Assembly: GCA_025677815.1 (NCBI GenBank)
Contig: JAIXMP010000062.1
Coordinates: forward strand, 62,001 to 126,000
Source of the DNA: Phascolomyces articulosus
Lineage: Eukaryota > Mucoromycota > Mucoromycetes > Mucorales > Lichtheimiaceae
DNA length: 64,000 nt
Direction: 5' to 3'
Shown here: piece by piece, positions 13,956-26,611 of the stretch
How positions within the stretch are numbered: the stretch's first letter is position 1
Layout of the letters: each line of letters starts with the position of its first letter
Notes under the pieces: model-generated
Told to the model about the DNA's origin: nothing
Database searches by the model: none
The model's input: the letters and a program-made list of their open reading frames with translations, nothing else
Made by a program: the position numbers and the translations under genes

Positions 13956-15113
13956 TTGTATATAAATAAAATTTCTTATCCTGTTTATACTTGAATATTG
14001 CCTGCGATTATAATCGAATTAAAGCAAATATACTTCACAAGAATTAGTAATTCAGTAGCTTGTATAAATAAAATGAAACAACACATCTTCTTTATATAAT
14101 ATAGCAATAAATGAACATAATAGACCTTGAATGGGAGTGGGTGTACATATTATAAAATCAAGGTGCAAGATTAGAGTAAATTGGGTGAAAAGTAGGGTAA
14201 ATTAAGAGATAAAAGTAGGAAATTATGGTGGAAGTATAGGTTACAAAAAGATTACCAAAGGTTTTACAGTGGGTGAAAACTGGTTAAAATAATTTAGGTT
14301 AATCTGTTTCGATTACCCCTTCATAGCCGGTTAAAAAAAGTAACACTTTTTTTCACCCATTTTATAACTAATTATTTCCTGCAATGCATGTACATTAGAT
14401 AGATAGACTAGTTAATCAATGTGTATCATTTTCCAAAGACCATCTTGTTTCAGTAACACCAAGAACTCCATCGTTAATTCGGAAATACTTTACTGAGCAT
14501 GCACCACTAGTGGTGCTTCTTCTTGCTATTCAGGTGATATTATGAAGCTGAAAACGTATGCAAGAAAGCATAACAAACTCAATGCTACACAGCGAATAAT
14601 CTTAAAGAAAATACACATACATACTCAGGCAAGTTACCCAATACATGATCTAATAACTGCTGTCAGAATAATTAAAAGTAGTCCAATTAGTAAGTACAGC
14701 AGCAGAATAGTCTGGTGTGCTGATTGAATAAATCTTCTAATTGATCATCCTAAGTTCATTTACAAAATGAACTTGAACATAACCAAAAGTATATTAAATG
14801 CTATGCGTTCTTCAGGCAGCAGACACGTTTTATCTTATATTTATTTCTAAGTATAAAAACTATTGAAGAGTTAGCATACTGTTTTCTTTAATAGGATTTA
14901 GAGTAGTAGCGATAAACAGGAAAGAGGAGTAAGCAAGTTTAGATAATTCTGATTTAAAATATAGAAGGAAAGAAACCCCATCATCATGTCAGGAGTATTA
15001 CAATAAATAAACATGAAATATTATATTTTTATTATTTAATACGCATCAAGAAAATGTAAAAATAATTATAAATAATCATATCATTTTGAATTCAAGAGGA
15101 ATGATAAGAAGGT
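13956..15113. other. Intergenic region with subterminal-type repeats
   Basis: Positions 14160-14370 carry several GGGTGAAAA, GGGTAAATT and GGTTAAAA motifs matching the 12440-12590 stretch in style. They end in a CACTTTTTTTCACCC run that is roughly an inverted match of 12356-12382. Beyond 14400 I see no gene; a 61-codon frame from the ATG at 14542 has no recognisable features. Confidence 0.4.
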
Positions 15114-16943
15114 TTATTGACTGTGTTGTGTATTTTTTGTAATTGCCCCATAGTGTTCATCCTCTTCTGAAGCAGGGGGAGAATTGAGCTTTTTTTGATT
15201 TGCTTCAATCCGTTTTTGAGCATTTTGTGATTCAACTGACCAATTGACTTTGAGAAGAATATACAAAACTTGCATCAAGGTATAGACAAGATAACCAATG
15301 GATTGGCCCGTCCATAGACCAAAAAGTCCACCATCCAAAGTAAAAGCAAAAACATAACACAATGGGATATAGACAATAAAATAAGAGATAAAGGAGACTG
15401 TGGCTGTCACCTTTTGTCTTCCAAGACCTTGCAATACACCAGTACTCAGAGCTCGAAACATATTGACTGTTTGAGTTAAAGCAAAAATAGGAATTACATC
15501 CGAGACAGCCTGAGCTACTTCTTCGTCCGAAGTAAATAAATAAGGATAATAATGTCGACATGCCATTAATCCAAAGGTACTGAGAATTCCAAATACGAAA
15601 GCCAACATACTGGCTACAGAAAAAGACCTTTTTGCTTCTTTTGGAGATCCATCTCCCAGAAAATTGCCTACACGATTCGCCAATGCATTTTGAAATCCAC
15701 GTCCAAGAGCAAACAATGTTAAACTCGTCCGTAATAGAATGGCTTGCGCCGCCAATTGATTTTTACCAAGATATGAGACACTGAATGTTAAAACGGCTTG
15801 TGCACCAATGGTCCATATGGCACTAATACTACATGGCCAGAATAAATTCATCATGGAATTCAAATCTTGAAAGCAAGCCTTGGACCAACCATTACCCCAA
15901 GCTTCATAGCCTTCAATCTTGGCAGTATAAAGCACCAATAATCCAAATGTAAGAATATAATTGATAGAAAGAGATAAAGAGATACCGGCAATCCCCAATT
16001 CAAGAAGATCCACAAGAATATAACAGGTTAATGCGTTGATTGGTACAAGCAATGTAAGAATGTAGGCTGTAGCACGCATGATACCTTGTGCTTGAAGATA
16101 TGCCATTAATAAAACATAACAGCCATGAGCCACAAAACCTGGAAACTGGAAAATCAGGTATATTTCTAAATATAAATATTTAAATCAAAAATGGTAAATA
16201 TATAAAAATACTATACTCATTCCATAATATTATTTTTTATAATTCTATAATTTTATGAACTTACGAGTAGTATAGGCTACATCTGGATCTTGTCTAAGCC
16301 ATTGGAAAATAAATCCGGAACCCATCCAGAGAATAGCAATGGGAATACACATCAATCCAAAAAGAACATAACCACGTTGAAGATAAATGCCAACCAATGA
16401 TTTATCTTTGGCTCCTGTCCAAGCTTGTGAGCATAATGTACCTAGAGCCGATCGAAGACTCCAAGAGACGAGCTTAGTTGACATATTTTCAAAAACATGA
16501 GCAATAGCAATAGCACCTAATTCTGTAGACCCCTTTATTTTTGAAATTGGTAATGTTGATGCCCACCATGATAAAAAATTAAAAGTTGTTGCACAAGATG
16601 TTAATTGTCCATTGTTAATTTTTGAGGTACTTTGCCGTACAGCGACGCAAATATGTTTGTAGGTTCATAAACCTTTTAATTCATTATAGAATTAACTTAC
16701 CAAATGACCTGCAACGATGATAACAATCCATTTAACAGCCTGATGAAGTAAACTAGTTGCTACTATGGGTATACTTTTGTGCATAATCCATTGTACATGT
16801 TCTTTATGTGATATTGGATCCTTTTTCGTCGTCAGGGAAGATGAATTATCTGATGAAAGGAGTGCGGACTGTTCGTTCGCGCCAATCACATCCTCTGATT
16901 CTCGTGGTGTAATTTGGCTACTACTTTCACCTGTCTTCACCAT
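15114..16943 (-). CDS. MATE-family multidrug/toxin extrusion transporter (copy 1)
   Basis: A 520-residue polytopic membrane antiporter that exports organic cations, drugs or metabolites using an ion gradient. Three exons: 16943-16701, 16532-16265 and 16165-15114, with GT-AG introns at 16533-16700 (phase 0, after VAGHL) and 16166-16264 (phase 1). The MATE signature reads GSTELGAIAIAHV then LGTLCSQAWTG; later come LLMAYLQAQGIMRATAY, GFQNALANRVGN and VLQGLGRQKVTA. About 12 hydrophobic segments are visible. The N-terminus (about 55 residues) is a charged cytosolic tail. The start is the ATG at 16943; the in-frame extension upstream has only a TTG. It is a paralogue of the gene at 26612-28327, with introns at the same two positions. 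Confidence 0.94.
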
Positions 16944-19481
16944 TTCTATCTTTTTTTTGGATTTCAAAAGAAATATGAAGGAGAAAAGAAATGATCCAAT
17001 ATCAAAAGGATTATCTTATCCGATTCTTAAAAAAAAAAAGAATGGCAAAGCGAAAGAAAAAGGCAATTAGTTGTTTTAGAAGTTGTTGAGTTTTTTTATA
17101 TCTTTGCTGACTTTTTTTTTGTACAACAAGGACCCTATGCATAACAAAATGCTGCGGTCAAATATCCAAACAATCATCATCAGCTGTAGCCAGTAGAGCG
17201 GTAAACTTGGGTTAAACGCAAGATGAGACCTTGGCAAGTACCTGTAAATACTACATTTAAATATACGAATTTCAAATGAACCAAACGACTGATTATAAAC
17301 AGATTAGCTTGTCAAATTTTTTTATGTGGGATATAAAAGTAAGTAGGTGGTAATTTTAGTATAGCAATATCATATTACCCATCATTATACTTTCACAGTG
17401 TATCATAAAAGATGTGAATGCATATATCGGAGAATGCTAAGCTATTCCGATAAATTAGCAAAAGCAAAATTACCATGCTATCAAGGAAAATGAACCTATC
17501 AAAATACAAGTGCACGTTATCCTATAAGAATAATTTCATTGACTGGCCAGTATGACAACAAAATCTCAAAATCTGTATATTCAAAAACTATAAACTATAA
17601 TTACATTTTGCGCTTGAGCGAGATAAACAATACACATACTTTAACGTCGACGTGAAGAAAAAACCAAACTTTAACTCCGAAAGGCACTAGGAGTGGAGAC
17701 ACCTGTCCGGCCTTGTGTAACAATGAGTCCTCAGGACTCTCCCCTCGGGGATTCTTATCCAGCCATTGTTACACAGCTACCTTTGGAATGAAGAAACGCG
17801 AAATTGTCTTTTGATTTTTTTTCGCCCTCCATTCCTTTTAATTAATGTTTTTAATGTACTTCTTCATTCCTTTTTTTTTTCCTACACTATTTTTTATTAT
17901 ACTCATTTTGTACTTTTTCTAATCTCATCTTTTTCTTTTCAAAATAGAAAAAGACTTTTTTACTGGATATATAACTACTACAGGCCAGCTACCACGATTT
18001 CAGTGTTTCCCTTCGGCAAGCAGTATCATAATCGAATATGATGTGTTCAATAGAGCAGGTTCCTGAAAAAAAATTGACCTATTTAAAAGTTTGGTATGCC
18101 TGTACTTTATTCTTTCCATTCTCTTTTCCATATATTCATTCAACAGCAAAATAAGAATGGTATGAGCAGTTAATACTAGAATACATCATGCAACTTTAGT
18201 ACAACAAGCAGCTGAAAACAGAGGGATATAAAATTTTATACCTACCATCTTACTCTCCCTTCTTACACCTTATTGAATTCCTCTGATCAAAACTGAAGGC
18301 TGGTGTACAACGCGAACTTTTAACAGAAGAGGATACATTTACACCACGTATTATTGAGTTTGCTTAGCAATTAACTTCGAAAAACTGTGAGGGTTGGATA
18401 TCACGTTCTAAATCTTTTTTTTTTCCACGGTGAAAATTCAAAGTTATAAATACTATTCAACTTGGGAAGAGAATTTTCTACATTAAATCAATATATTCGT
18501 GATGAAATAGAATGCACGCAGGAGATAGTCCTTTTGACATCATTTCAGCAGATGATATGAGAGAATCCGTGGTGTAATAATATAAGAGAAAAAAAAATGA
18601 GAAAAAAAGCTTGACTTGGAAATGATGACTGTAAGTTGGCAAATGTTTTTAAAGTTAGTTTGAGTAATTCTGGGTTCTTTTTTCACCTACGAGGTTATAA
18701 TTTTTACTTCAATCCGAGCTTAGAGCTAAAGACACGCATCATTCGTCAACATTGATGTTATCTATGTATTATACATAATGATGCAAACTACATTGAAAAC
18801 AAGGCTATTTAAGGCAAAGCAAAAGAAGGAGTATGAAGAAACAGTAGAGGGAAAATATCTTCCTTTTTTTTATACCTTTTCATTTGTTTACTTTTATTCT
18901 ATCAGTTGCCATCCACATATTATTGATTGATAAGATAAATGACATTCCTCCATTGGGAGAAAATTATTATATCCAATGTATATATGTGCAAGATATATAT
19001 ATATAAACTGAATGGGGGATCCAATCAATTATAAAAGGAGTTCAAACAGTTTAAGAAAACAATCCCTTCACATCTTACAGAAATAAATATACTATCCACT
19101 CTTCCTTTTAATTCTACCTAAAGCATAATGTATATATATTTTTGGGGGGCTTCATAAAAATAAGAAAGCCATCTACGATTTATTTTTACTAAAATATTTA
19201 CTTGTATATATAACTATAAAGAAAAGAGAAAAAAGAACATGGTACAAAATGCTAGTGTTTGTATGAATGTAATAAGGTTGGGATAGATAATATGTATGAA
19301 TGAATGTGGGTGTTTTTTTAAGGGTTTAAGAGAAGGAGGAGAAGAACAAAATAATGAACAGAAAGAAATATAGATGTATATATTGTTTTAATTTTTTGAA
19401 AATGAAAAAGAGAATAAAATGCCAAATAAAAGGTATAGATTATCCAATGAAAAAAAAAGAGAAAAATGATGAAAAATGAGT
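16944..19481. other. Large intergenic region, one structured hairpin, no gene recognised
   Basis: About 2.5 kb between the MATE and helicase genes, AT-rich with frequent stops in all frames. Its only standout is the GC-richer inverted-repeat element at 17714-17775, listed separately. The 91-codon frame at 17766-18041 is low-complexity and starts inside that hairpin, so I do not call it. Confidence 0.55.
17714..17775. repeat. Inverted repeat enclosing two nested hairpins
   Basis: A perfect 12-bp outer stem, TGTGTAACAATG (17714-17725) with CATTGTTACACA (17764-17775). It encloses GAGTCC-TCA-GGACTC (17725-17739) and TCCCCTCGGGGA (17740-17751). The three-armed fold is GC-rich in an AT-rich spacer. 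It could be a small structured RNA, a cruciform or a tiny transposon end; no known class is assigned. Confidence 0.6.
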
Positions 19482-21632
19482 TTATCGACGACCACCATAT
19501 CCACCACCACCGTTACGGTTGCCACCACCACCATAACCACGGTTACCGCCACCATTACGATTACCACCGCCATAACCACGGTTACCACCACCATAACCAC
19601 GATTACCGCCGCCGTAACCACCACGGCCGCCGCCACCATAACCATTGCGACCACCGTTGTTATTATTAGGACGATCTGCTAATTCAGGAAGTTCTTTAGG
19701 TGCCACCAACTTGATACCACGACGATCATCAAAAGGTCGGCCAACAAGTAATACTTGACCATCTTCTTGGACTTCGACCTTATTGGAAACGATATCGAAA
19801 ACAACGCCCATCATATCACGGGTCATACGATAGGCCATACAATCATCATAAGTCAATTCAGGGAAATCACGAGAAATGATATTACGAACATAACCAGGGT
19901 TATTGATGGTGTAAGGGATTTGGAACATAAGTGTGGTACGACCTTCCATGGAAGACAACAAGGAACGTGTAGGGATACCTTGATGATAACCTGAAACAAA
20001 GGCCAAAGCAGCAGCGACAGCATTTTCAGGACCATGCTTTTCAATCAATTGTTGAGCTGATTCTTGGAAAAAGGGCAAGACATCAGGATTGACAGTATCA
20101 ATTTGACGGAAAGCATCTTCTGTGGTAGCCTTAATAATATCTTCTGGACGAGGAGCAGACATGGTTTCAAATTGAACACCGGTACGACGAGAAATATGTT
20201 GTAAAGAATATTCTTCTTGAGGTTTATAAAAAGTCACACAAACACCCTTTCGACCTGCACGACCGGTACGACCTGAACGATGAACATAACTTTCGGTATC
20301 CTTAGGAGGTTGACAGTTGATGACCAAATCGACTTGAGGAATATCCAAACCACGGGCCAATACATCGGTACATACAATACATTTGTATTTTCCTTCACGG
20401 AAAGCTTTCATGGTAGATTCACGAGATGTTTGAGCAATATCACCATGAAGTACAGCAGCATCTTGTTTCAATTTTTCATGAGTACCCAATTCATTGGCAT
20501 CGGCTTTAGTAGCACAAAAGATGACAGTCAATCCACTCTTGCCGTAGACGTTAACTACATCAGCAATAATATCGGCACGGGCTTGATAAGAAGAAGGCAT
20601 GGCAATATGACGAATATTGGTATTGGTACGATTCTTGGCATTGCCTACCAAATCAATACGTTTATAATCCTCCTTCATGAATCGCTTGATGGTTTCCATG
20701 ACAGATTCAGGCACCGTAGCTGAGAACAATAAAGTTTGATAATCGCGCTCACTCTTTTGTTGCTTGATATGATCCAATACAGCAAACATGTCTTGTTCAA
20801 ATCCACGTGCATCCAACATTTCATCGGCTTCATCAAGAATGACAAATTGAATGTTGTGTAATTTGAGATTACCATAATTGATATGATCCAAAATACGACC
20901 TGGTGTACCTACAATTACATCCACACCACTACGCAAGACTTGAGTTTGTTCCTTGTAAGGGGTACCACCATAAACTGGCAAAGTTTGTAAACGATTTCCA
21001 GAAATCGATTCAAAATCACCACAGACTTGTTTGGCTAAATCGCGTGTAGGGCAAAGGACCAAGACACGAGGAGCACGACCATGCTTTGCATTGAACCCAG
21101 TATCCAAGGATAATTTTTCAATGACAGGAAGTGCAAAGGCTAAGGTTTTACCAGTACCTGTACGAGCACGAGCTAAAACGTCCAAACCATCAAAGATGGG
21201 ATCAAATGTGGAAGCTTGAATTTCAAAGAGTGATTTGATACCACGTGTTTCCAAGTTTTGAATAGTGCCTTGAGAAATTCGAAAGTTGGTTAGTTTCAAG
21301 TTTTCGGGAATCTCTTCTTCTTCTTCCGCAGCAATCTCTACTCCTTCCACTTGTTGATCCAATTGATGTTTCTTGGCATCAGCTACTTGTTCAGTAGAAT
21401 CAAATTTCATATGTTTTTGTGGTTGATCTCCCATTTGATTAGGTTTATCATCACGATCACGTTTTCTTGATCCATCCTTGTATGAAAATCCACCTTTGGA
21501 CGATCGATCTTTTTTCTCTAAAAAAAAAGTGTCAAGTTTAAATGAGTACCCAGTTTTGATTTATATATATATATATATAAAAGGTTTATATATTAAAATC
21601 TATTGTAACTCACCTGTATAGGACGATGGCAT
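19482..21632 (-). CDS. DEAD-box RNA helicase of the DDX21/DDX50 (GUCT-domain) type
   Basis: A 684-residue ATP-dependent RNA helicase, expected to act in the nucleolus in rRNA processing. Exon 1 is only 21632-21614 (MPSSYT plus one base); the intron 21518-21613 is GTGAGT...TAG; exon 2 is 21517-19482. Motifs: Walker A ARTGTGKT (124-131), PTRDLAKQ, DEAD (235-238), SAT (272-274), ARGLDIP and HRSGRTGRAG (419-428). After the helicase core, residues about 509-619 match the GUCT domain (AAALAFVSGY, RSLLSSMEG, VFDIVSNKV). The end is a Gly-rich tail of GYGGG/NRG repeats (about 624-684), typical RNA-binding low complexity. The GUCT domain separates it from Dbp5- or Ded1-type helicases. ATG 21632 is the first start consistent with splicing. 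Confidence 0.95.
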
Positions 21633-22524
21633 TATAGTTATAAACAAGTAAAAGAATAAGGAGAGAGAGAGAGAGAAAGAAAGAAAGAAAGAAAGAAAGA
21701 GAAATAAGCAGGTGTACCTGGGTTGAAATGCAAAAAAAAAAAAAAAAGTTGCCTGAAAAAAAAAAAAGAATTTCTTTTTTCAAGCAAATTTGATTGATCA
21801 ATGAGGTGGCTTGATTTCATATATTTATATACCCGAATTGAAACATTACAAAAAAAAAGTGTGGACCATACATATCATTCTTTTCTATATCATATAGGAT
21901 AACAATAAGAGAAACATGAATGGTTTTTTAATTATACAAATTTTGATAAAGAGAAAAGACGGGAATAATCCCTCATTCAACAAGGGAGGTGTCATAATCC
22001 ATGGTTTTTTTCTTTATTTTACAATTTTTTTTTAATTTAATTTAAAAAAATAAAGATATGAAATTGTGTGTGTGTGTGCAAAAAAAAAAAAAAGATTGAG
22101 TGAGTGGATAGTTATATAATATATAACGTATAAATAATAAGAGGTCAAGTACATATATGTGTATATATATAAGAGCCTTTCTACGTGTAATTGGAATTTA
22201 TATATTATAATTTCATGAAGAAGTAGATTGTTGTTGTTGTTGTGAAAAGAAAGAAAGAAGCATCTAAAATATATAAAGAATACTAAATATATGATAATAA
22301 TAAAAATAATAGAATAATATATAATAGTAATAATAATAAGAGAATAATAGTAGTAATAATAATAATAAAATAAAATAAAAAAAAAAACGTCCAAATCCCC
22401 TATTCATCATCCTAATTCCCCATTTCCACCTAACAAATATTTCCCTCCAAATGACTTATAATAGATCATTTCTGTCCCCCCTAATTCCCAAATATCCATA
22501 TGAATTATTTATCCATCAAGAGAT
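21633..22524. other. Intergenic region between helicase and zinc-cluster factor
   Basis: Holds the helicase promoter, with GA/GAAA-rich purine tracts at about 21660-21712, and a long AT-rich stretch with ATA/TAA microsatellite-like runs at about 22290-22385. No gene recognised; the 120-codon frame at 22032-22394 (-) is a translation of simple repeats. Confidence 0.6.
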
Positions 22525-23610
22525 TCATCTTTTTCGTTTCTTAACAGGTTGAAATGCACCACCAAATTCTTCTTGTTCTGTTGACATGGACGGCCTACCA
22601 GAAGTAGGAGCAGAAGAGGTGGAAGTAGAAGGTGTTCTCGGTCGATGATAATATTCTTGAATTGGCATATGAGATGGAGGAGGAGGAGGCATTTCTGCAT
22701 CATGCGGATGATAGGCCGAAGGAGCTGAAAGATTATGAATGGATGGAAGTCTAATATCATATTCAGACAAGCGATGTTGTGAAGGAGGTGCTTGTGATTG
22801 TTGAGTTTGTGAAGAAGAAGAAGAGGTTGGTACTGGTGGTACCGCATGTTGAGAGGATGGAGGTTGCTGTTGTGATGTAGGAGGAGGAGGATGTGGTGGA
22901 TAATGAGGTGGATGTGGTTGAGGATAATGAACAGAAGGAGGGGATGAATGATGGTGTTGTTGTTGTTGTTGCGTATGGTGATGGTGTTGTTGCTGTTGTT
23001 GTGAATGGTGATGTGATGGCGGCGCTTGTTGTTGTGATGGATGATGGTGATGATGGTGATGATGTGATGGTGGTGGAGCTGTAGCTGCAGCAGGGGGTGA
23101 TGAGGTAGAAGAAGAAGACGAAGAAGAAGAAGGTCGTGTATTATGTAAAAATTGGTTCACCATAGCAGGATCCAGATCTGCATTGGGTTGTGCTGATTGT
23201 AATATCACTCTAAGCATATCTTCAATCGTTTTTAATCGTTCTTCAATAGCATCCAATGCTGCCTTACTTAATGTGGTCCGTTTATCATCGCCTTGACTTT
23301 GAGTAGCAGAAGGATAAATACAAGCAACACCTGATTTTTCACAACTACGACAAGGTTGTTCACCATTACATTTGGTCTTTTTACGACGACATTCGCCACA
23401 TGCACTCACAATCTTGGCGCGTTTTTTTCGTGGTTGTTGTGGATCGCCTCCTCCTGTTGTACCACCTCCAGTCGAAGAAGAAGGTGTTGCTGCGTGTTGT
23501 TGTGACGGTGGCTGTGTTTGCGATGGTGGAGGTGGGGCTACTGATTGTTGAGTTGAGGTAGAAGAAGAAGGTTTTTGTTGTTGCTGCTGTTGTTCTTCAT
23601 CGCCAGGCAT
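22525..23610 (-). CDS. Zn(II)2Cys6 binuclear-cluster transcription factor
   Basis: A single-exon frame of 361 residues. The fungal zinc-cluster DNA-binding domain spans C71, C74, C81, C87, C90 and C97 with spacing CX2CX6CX5CX2CX6C. A basic RKKRAK stretch lies just before it and CRRKKTKC is in loop 1, so it should bind CGG-type half sites in the nucleus. A short helical segment after it (LSKAALDAIEERLKTIEDML) looks like a dimerisation coiled coil. The rest is Pro/Ser/His/Gln-rich low complexity with long His and Gln runs, probably an activation region. There is no fungal-specific transcription factor middle domain, so the protein is short for the class. It ends in KKRKR, a possible nuclear signal. 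Target genes unknown. Confidence 0.92.
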   Translation of the reverse strand: MPGDEEQQQQQQKPSSSTSTQQSVAPPPPSQTQPPSQQHAATPSSSTGGGTTGGGDPQQPRKKRAKIVSACGECRRKKTKCNGEQPCRSCEKSGVACIYPSATQSQGDDKRTTLSKAALDAIEERLKTIEDMLRVILQSAQPNADLDPAMVNQFLHNTRPSSSSSSSSTSSPPAAATAPPPSHHHHHHHHPSQQQAPPSHHHSQQQQQHHHHTQQQQQHHHSSPPSVHYPQPHPPHYPPHPPPPTSQQQPPSSQHAVPPVPTSSSSSQTQQSQAPPSQHRLSEYDIRLPSIHNLSAPSAYHPHDAEMPPPPPSHMPIQEYYHRPRTPSTSTSSAPTSGRPSMSTEQEEFGGAFQPVKKRKR

Positions 23611-26600
23611 CGTTATAAAGGGATTCTTTTTTTGTTAAAAAAAAAGGGAAATTAAAGGTTTATATATTTATAAATATATATATATATATATATTGATTTA
23701 AACGCGCAAACTAGCACACAATCACAATTGGGAAAAATTGAAAATAAAATTCAGGGGAGAAAGAGAGAATGTATAATAAATTGTTTTTCTTTTTTTTATA
23801 AAAAAAGAGAGAGAAAGAAAGAGAGAGAAAGAGAGAAAAAAAAAAGAATGAAAGTAAGTTTTTTAATTCAAAAGGGAAAAGAGAAAAGAAGTGTTCGTTA
23901 TTATAATAATAAAATGAGAAACTTTAAGGTGGTTCTTTTTTTTTTTTTGTTTTATAGGGTTATTATTGTTATTATTATCGCAAAAGGGATTTATATAAAG
24001 GAAAGGACAGGCTAGGCAAAGAGTAAGAGAGAAAGAGAGCGGGCGAATAAAGAAGAACGGATAAGTCCGGAGAGAGAAAAAAAAAGAGAGAGAGAGAGAG
24101 AGAGAAATATGAGTACCAAAAAAGAAAGACACCGATTGAGCGATGGAAAAAAAAAAAAAAAAAGAGGCAAAAATCAATGTATAAGCCACACTCGACTCAT
24201 TCTTTATTATATTAGTGTAAATATATACTTGTTACACCATCATCACTTTGTTTAATTCTCTTCATCATCTTCTTTATGTTATATTATAATTCTATCGATT
24301 GGAATATTTGAAATAGATTTGATATATCAATATATATTGGCTCCTTAATGATAATTCAAAAAAAAGTGTTGTGTCATTGCCATTCTTGCTGAACAAACGC
24401 AAGGTCAAAAAAACCACGTGTGCTACAAGCTATAAACTGCAGCCTCACCTAAACAAGGTAACACTGCATTTTTCTAAACAACAATTACGTATCTATTAAC
24501 ATAAAATACTAACTAAATTACAATTACAATCAGCTGAGGGTATTATGAATCATCAAATACAATATCATAATGATGCTAATGATGATGAAAAAATGGGAAC
24601 GTTGAAACTACAATGATAATAATAAAAAAAGACAAAATATGTTATATATATATATATGGATATACGCACAGTCCAGAATATATAAAATAATTACTCGCCA
24701 CAGTTTGAAATCACGCCCCCAGCCTCTCCTTTATATTTTATTTACCTTTTACCTTCCTTTTTCAACTTGAATCCTGCAGGTTGGGTTGCGCCCACATACA
24801 TTACATATTATTATATATTTGGTTTGACGCCGCATTCTCTCTCTCTTTCTCATTAGTGATGTTAATGGTAAAAATGATGGCATACTGATTCAATTACACA
24901 CATTTAAAAATTTGTTGTGTGTGAATCCATTCCTATCTGAGTAACGCAGATTCTTTTTTTAGAAACACTTCATCGGGCCGTCACTCCCCGTTCCTCCACT
25001 CTTATTATATAATACACTCAAAGACCAAGTATGAAGTAATAACTTTTTTTTTTTAAAAAAAAAAAGAAGCTTATATTATTATAGTCCCAAAATGATGTAT
25101 GAAGCCGAATTATATAATAACAAGTAAAGAAGTTGGCCAAGCTTTTTTTTTTATAATAATAAAAGAAATTGTTGTTGTGCACGGTCTTTTCAAATTTTTC
25201 GGCATCAAAATCGGTCTTTTGTTCCGTAAAAGTAATACTTCTTCTTGGCTTTATAGTATTTATAACTATATAGATTCTTTCAAGAGGATCCAGTTTTTTT
25301 TAATAATATCATATAAGCAACTCTAACTACTAGATATTTTATTATCAGAGACTAATTTGATTTGTCTCTTTATTAGATACGTAACGGTTTTTTGTACCTC
25401 ATCAGGGAGAATATATTCTAGAGACTATTTCAATAAATCATCATGATGTCTCAGGATAGATACAAGTAGTTACCAATGACAGTTTCCCCATGGGATTAGC
25501 CAAGTCAGAAATAAATAGATCGGCGGATATCAATTCATTTTTGTTACAAACATATCAATACTCAGCTACTTATAATAATCATTGTATGACCCCAGAGATT
25601 TATTATTAGTTTGACATTTGAGGTAACAAGATGACAATCTATTTCCATGAATATTACCGTGGAAACTATATTATTGGAATTTGCCATACTTTACCAGTAA
25701 CTAGTAATAGTATAACAAGTATCACTTATTAAAAAAGATGACATACATAGTTCATGATTACATGTGACCATGAATGTGCCTCATTCGAGGTAACTCCTTC
25801 TCAAGATTGATATATAATAATAATAAACTCCTCTGCATTTTTTTTATGCACATCAATGCATCTACTTCAACGAATATGTTTTCTCCTGCCTTTAGAGAAA
25901 AATAATAATAATCTATTATTATTATTATTGAAGCTAAAGTACTTTAACAACAAAAACAATAACTCTGCATTTTTTTTTCAAATGTGTTCTATATTTGATA
26001 AACAAATAAGCAATGATCAATTGAATATAAACATAATACATGGTATGTACTTTTTGTTTTGGGTAAAAAATAAAAAAAAAGTAGGGCCTTTTACTATATA
26101 TGTTCGTAAAATGATCTTTTTGCTGTGATATGTAAAGAGAGGAAAAGAGATCGTCATTGGGATAGAATAATGGTTTTTTTTATCTTGTAAAAAGATAAAA
26201 ACACCATAATACGTATCTATACACTTCAAGGATAATATAAGAAGATAATCTTCCATACTACATGCCATATAATGGAACGAAATCACCATCTTTTTATATA
26301 TGTAAGACAGATCACACAACACAGCATATTATCACAGTTACAGTTTAAACTGCTTTTGCTTCTACTCTCGTTTATCCATAAAAGGGGATGATGTAAATCT
26401 CCCCTGCATAAACTATCATTTTATTTGACCTAATCATCGTTTTATAGTATAAGAAAGTTTATTATACTTATCTGTATCCTGAATTTTATACAAAAAAAAT
26501 ATGCCTCATGATCATAAATGATAGTCATTGTATTCATATATTTTTTCTGGTATTCAACGTAGCATTTTTTCTTTCCCCCCTTTTTTCTTCTTCATCTTCT

Positions 26601-26611
26601 TTATTCTACTG
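23611..26611. other. 3-kb intergenic region, no gene recognised
   Basis: Begins with purine-rich tracts, including a GA dinucleotide run at about 24085-24105 upstream of the zinc-cluster gene, then AT-rich sequence with stops in all frames. Small frames at 25099, 25856 and 26017 are low-complexity. The last 200 bp are the 5' region of MATE copy 2 and contain a TTTTTTCTTCTTC pyrimidine tract just before its ATG. Confidence 0.55.

Noticed and set aside
16944..16967. N-terminal extension of MATE copy 1 (and similarly of MATE copy 2 upstream of 26612)
   Set aside because: The upstream in-frame start would be TTG; the first ATGs at 16943 and 26612 are sufficient.
17714..17775. tRNA or hammerhead ribozyme
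   Set aside because: TGAGTCC...GGACT recalls hammerhead stem II, but the CGAAA core is missing; there is no acceptor stem, anticodon loop or TTCGA loop for a tRNA.
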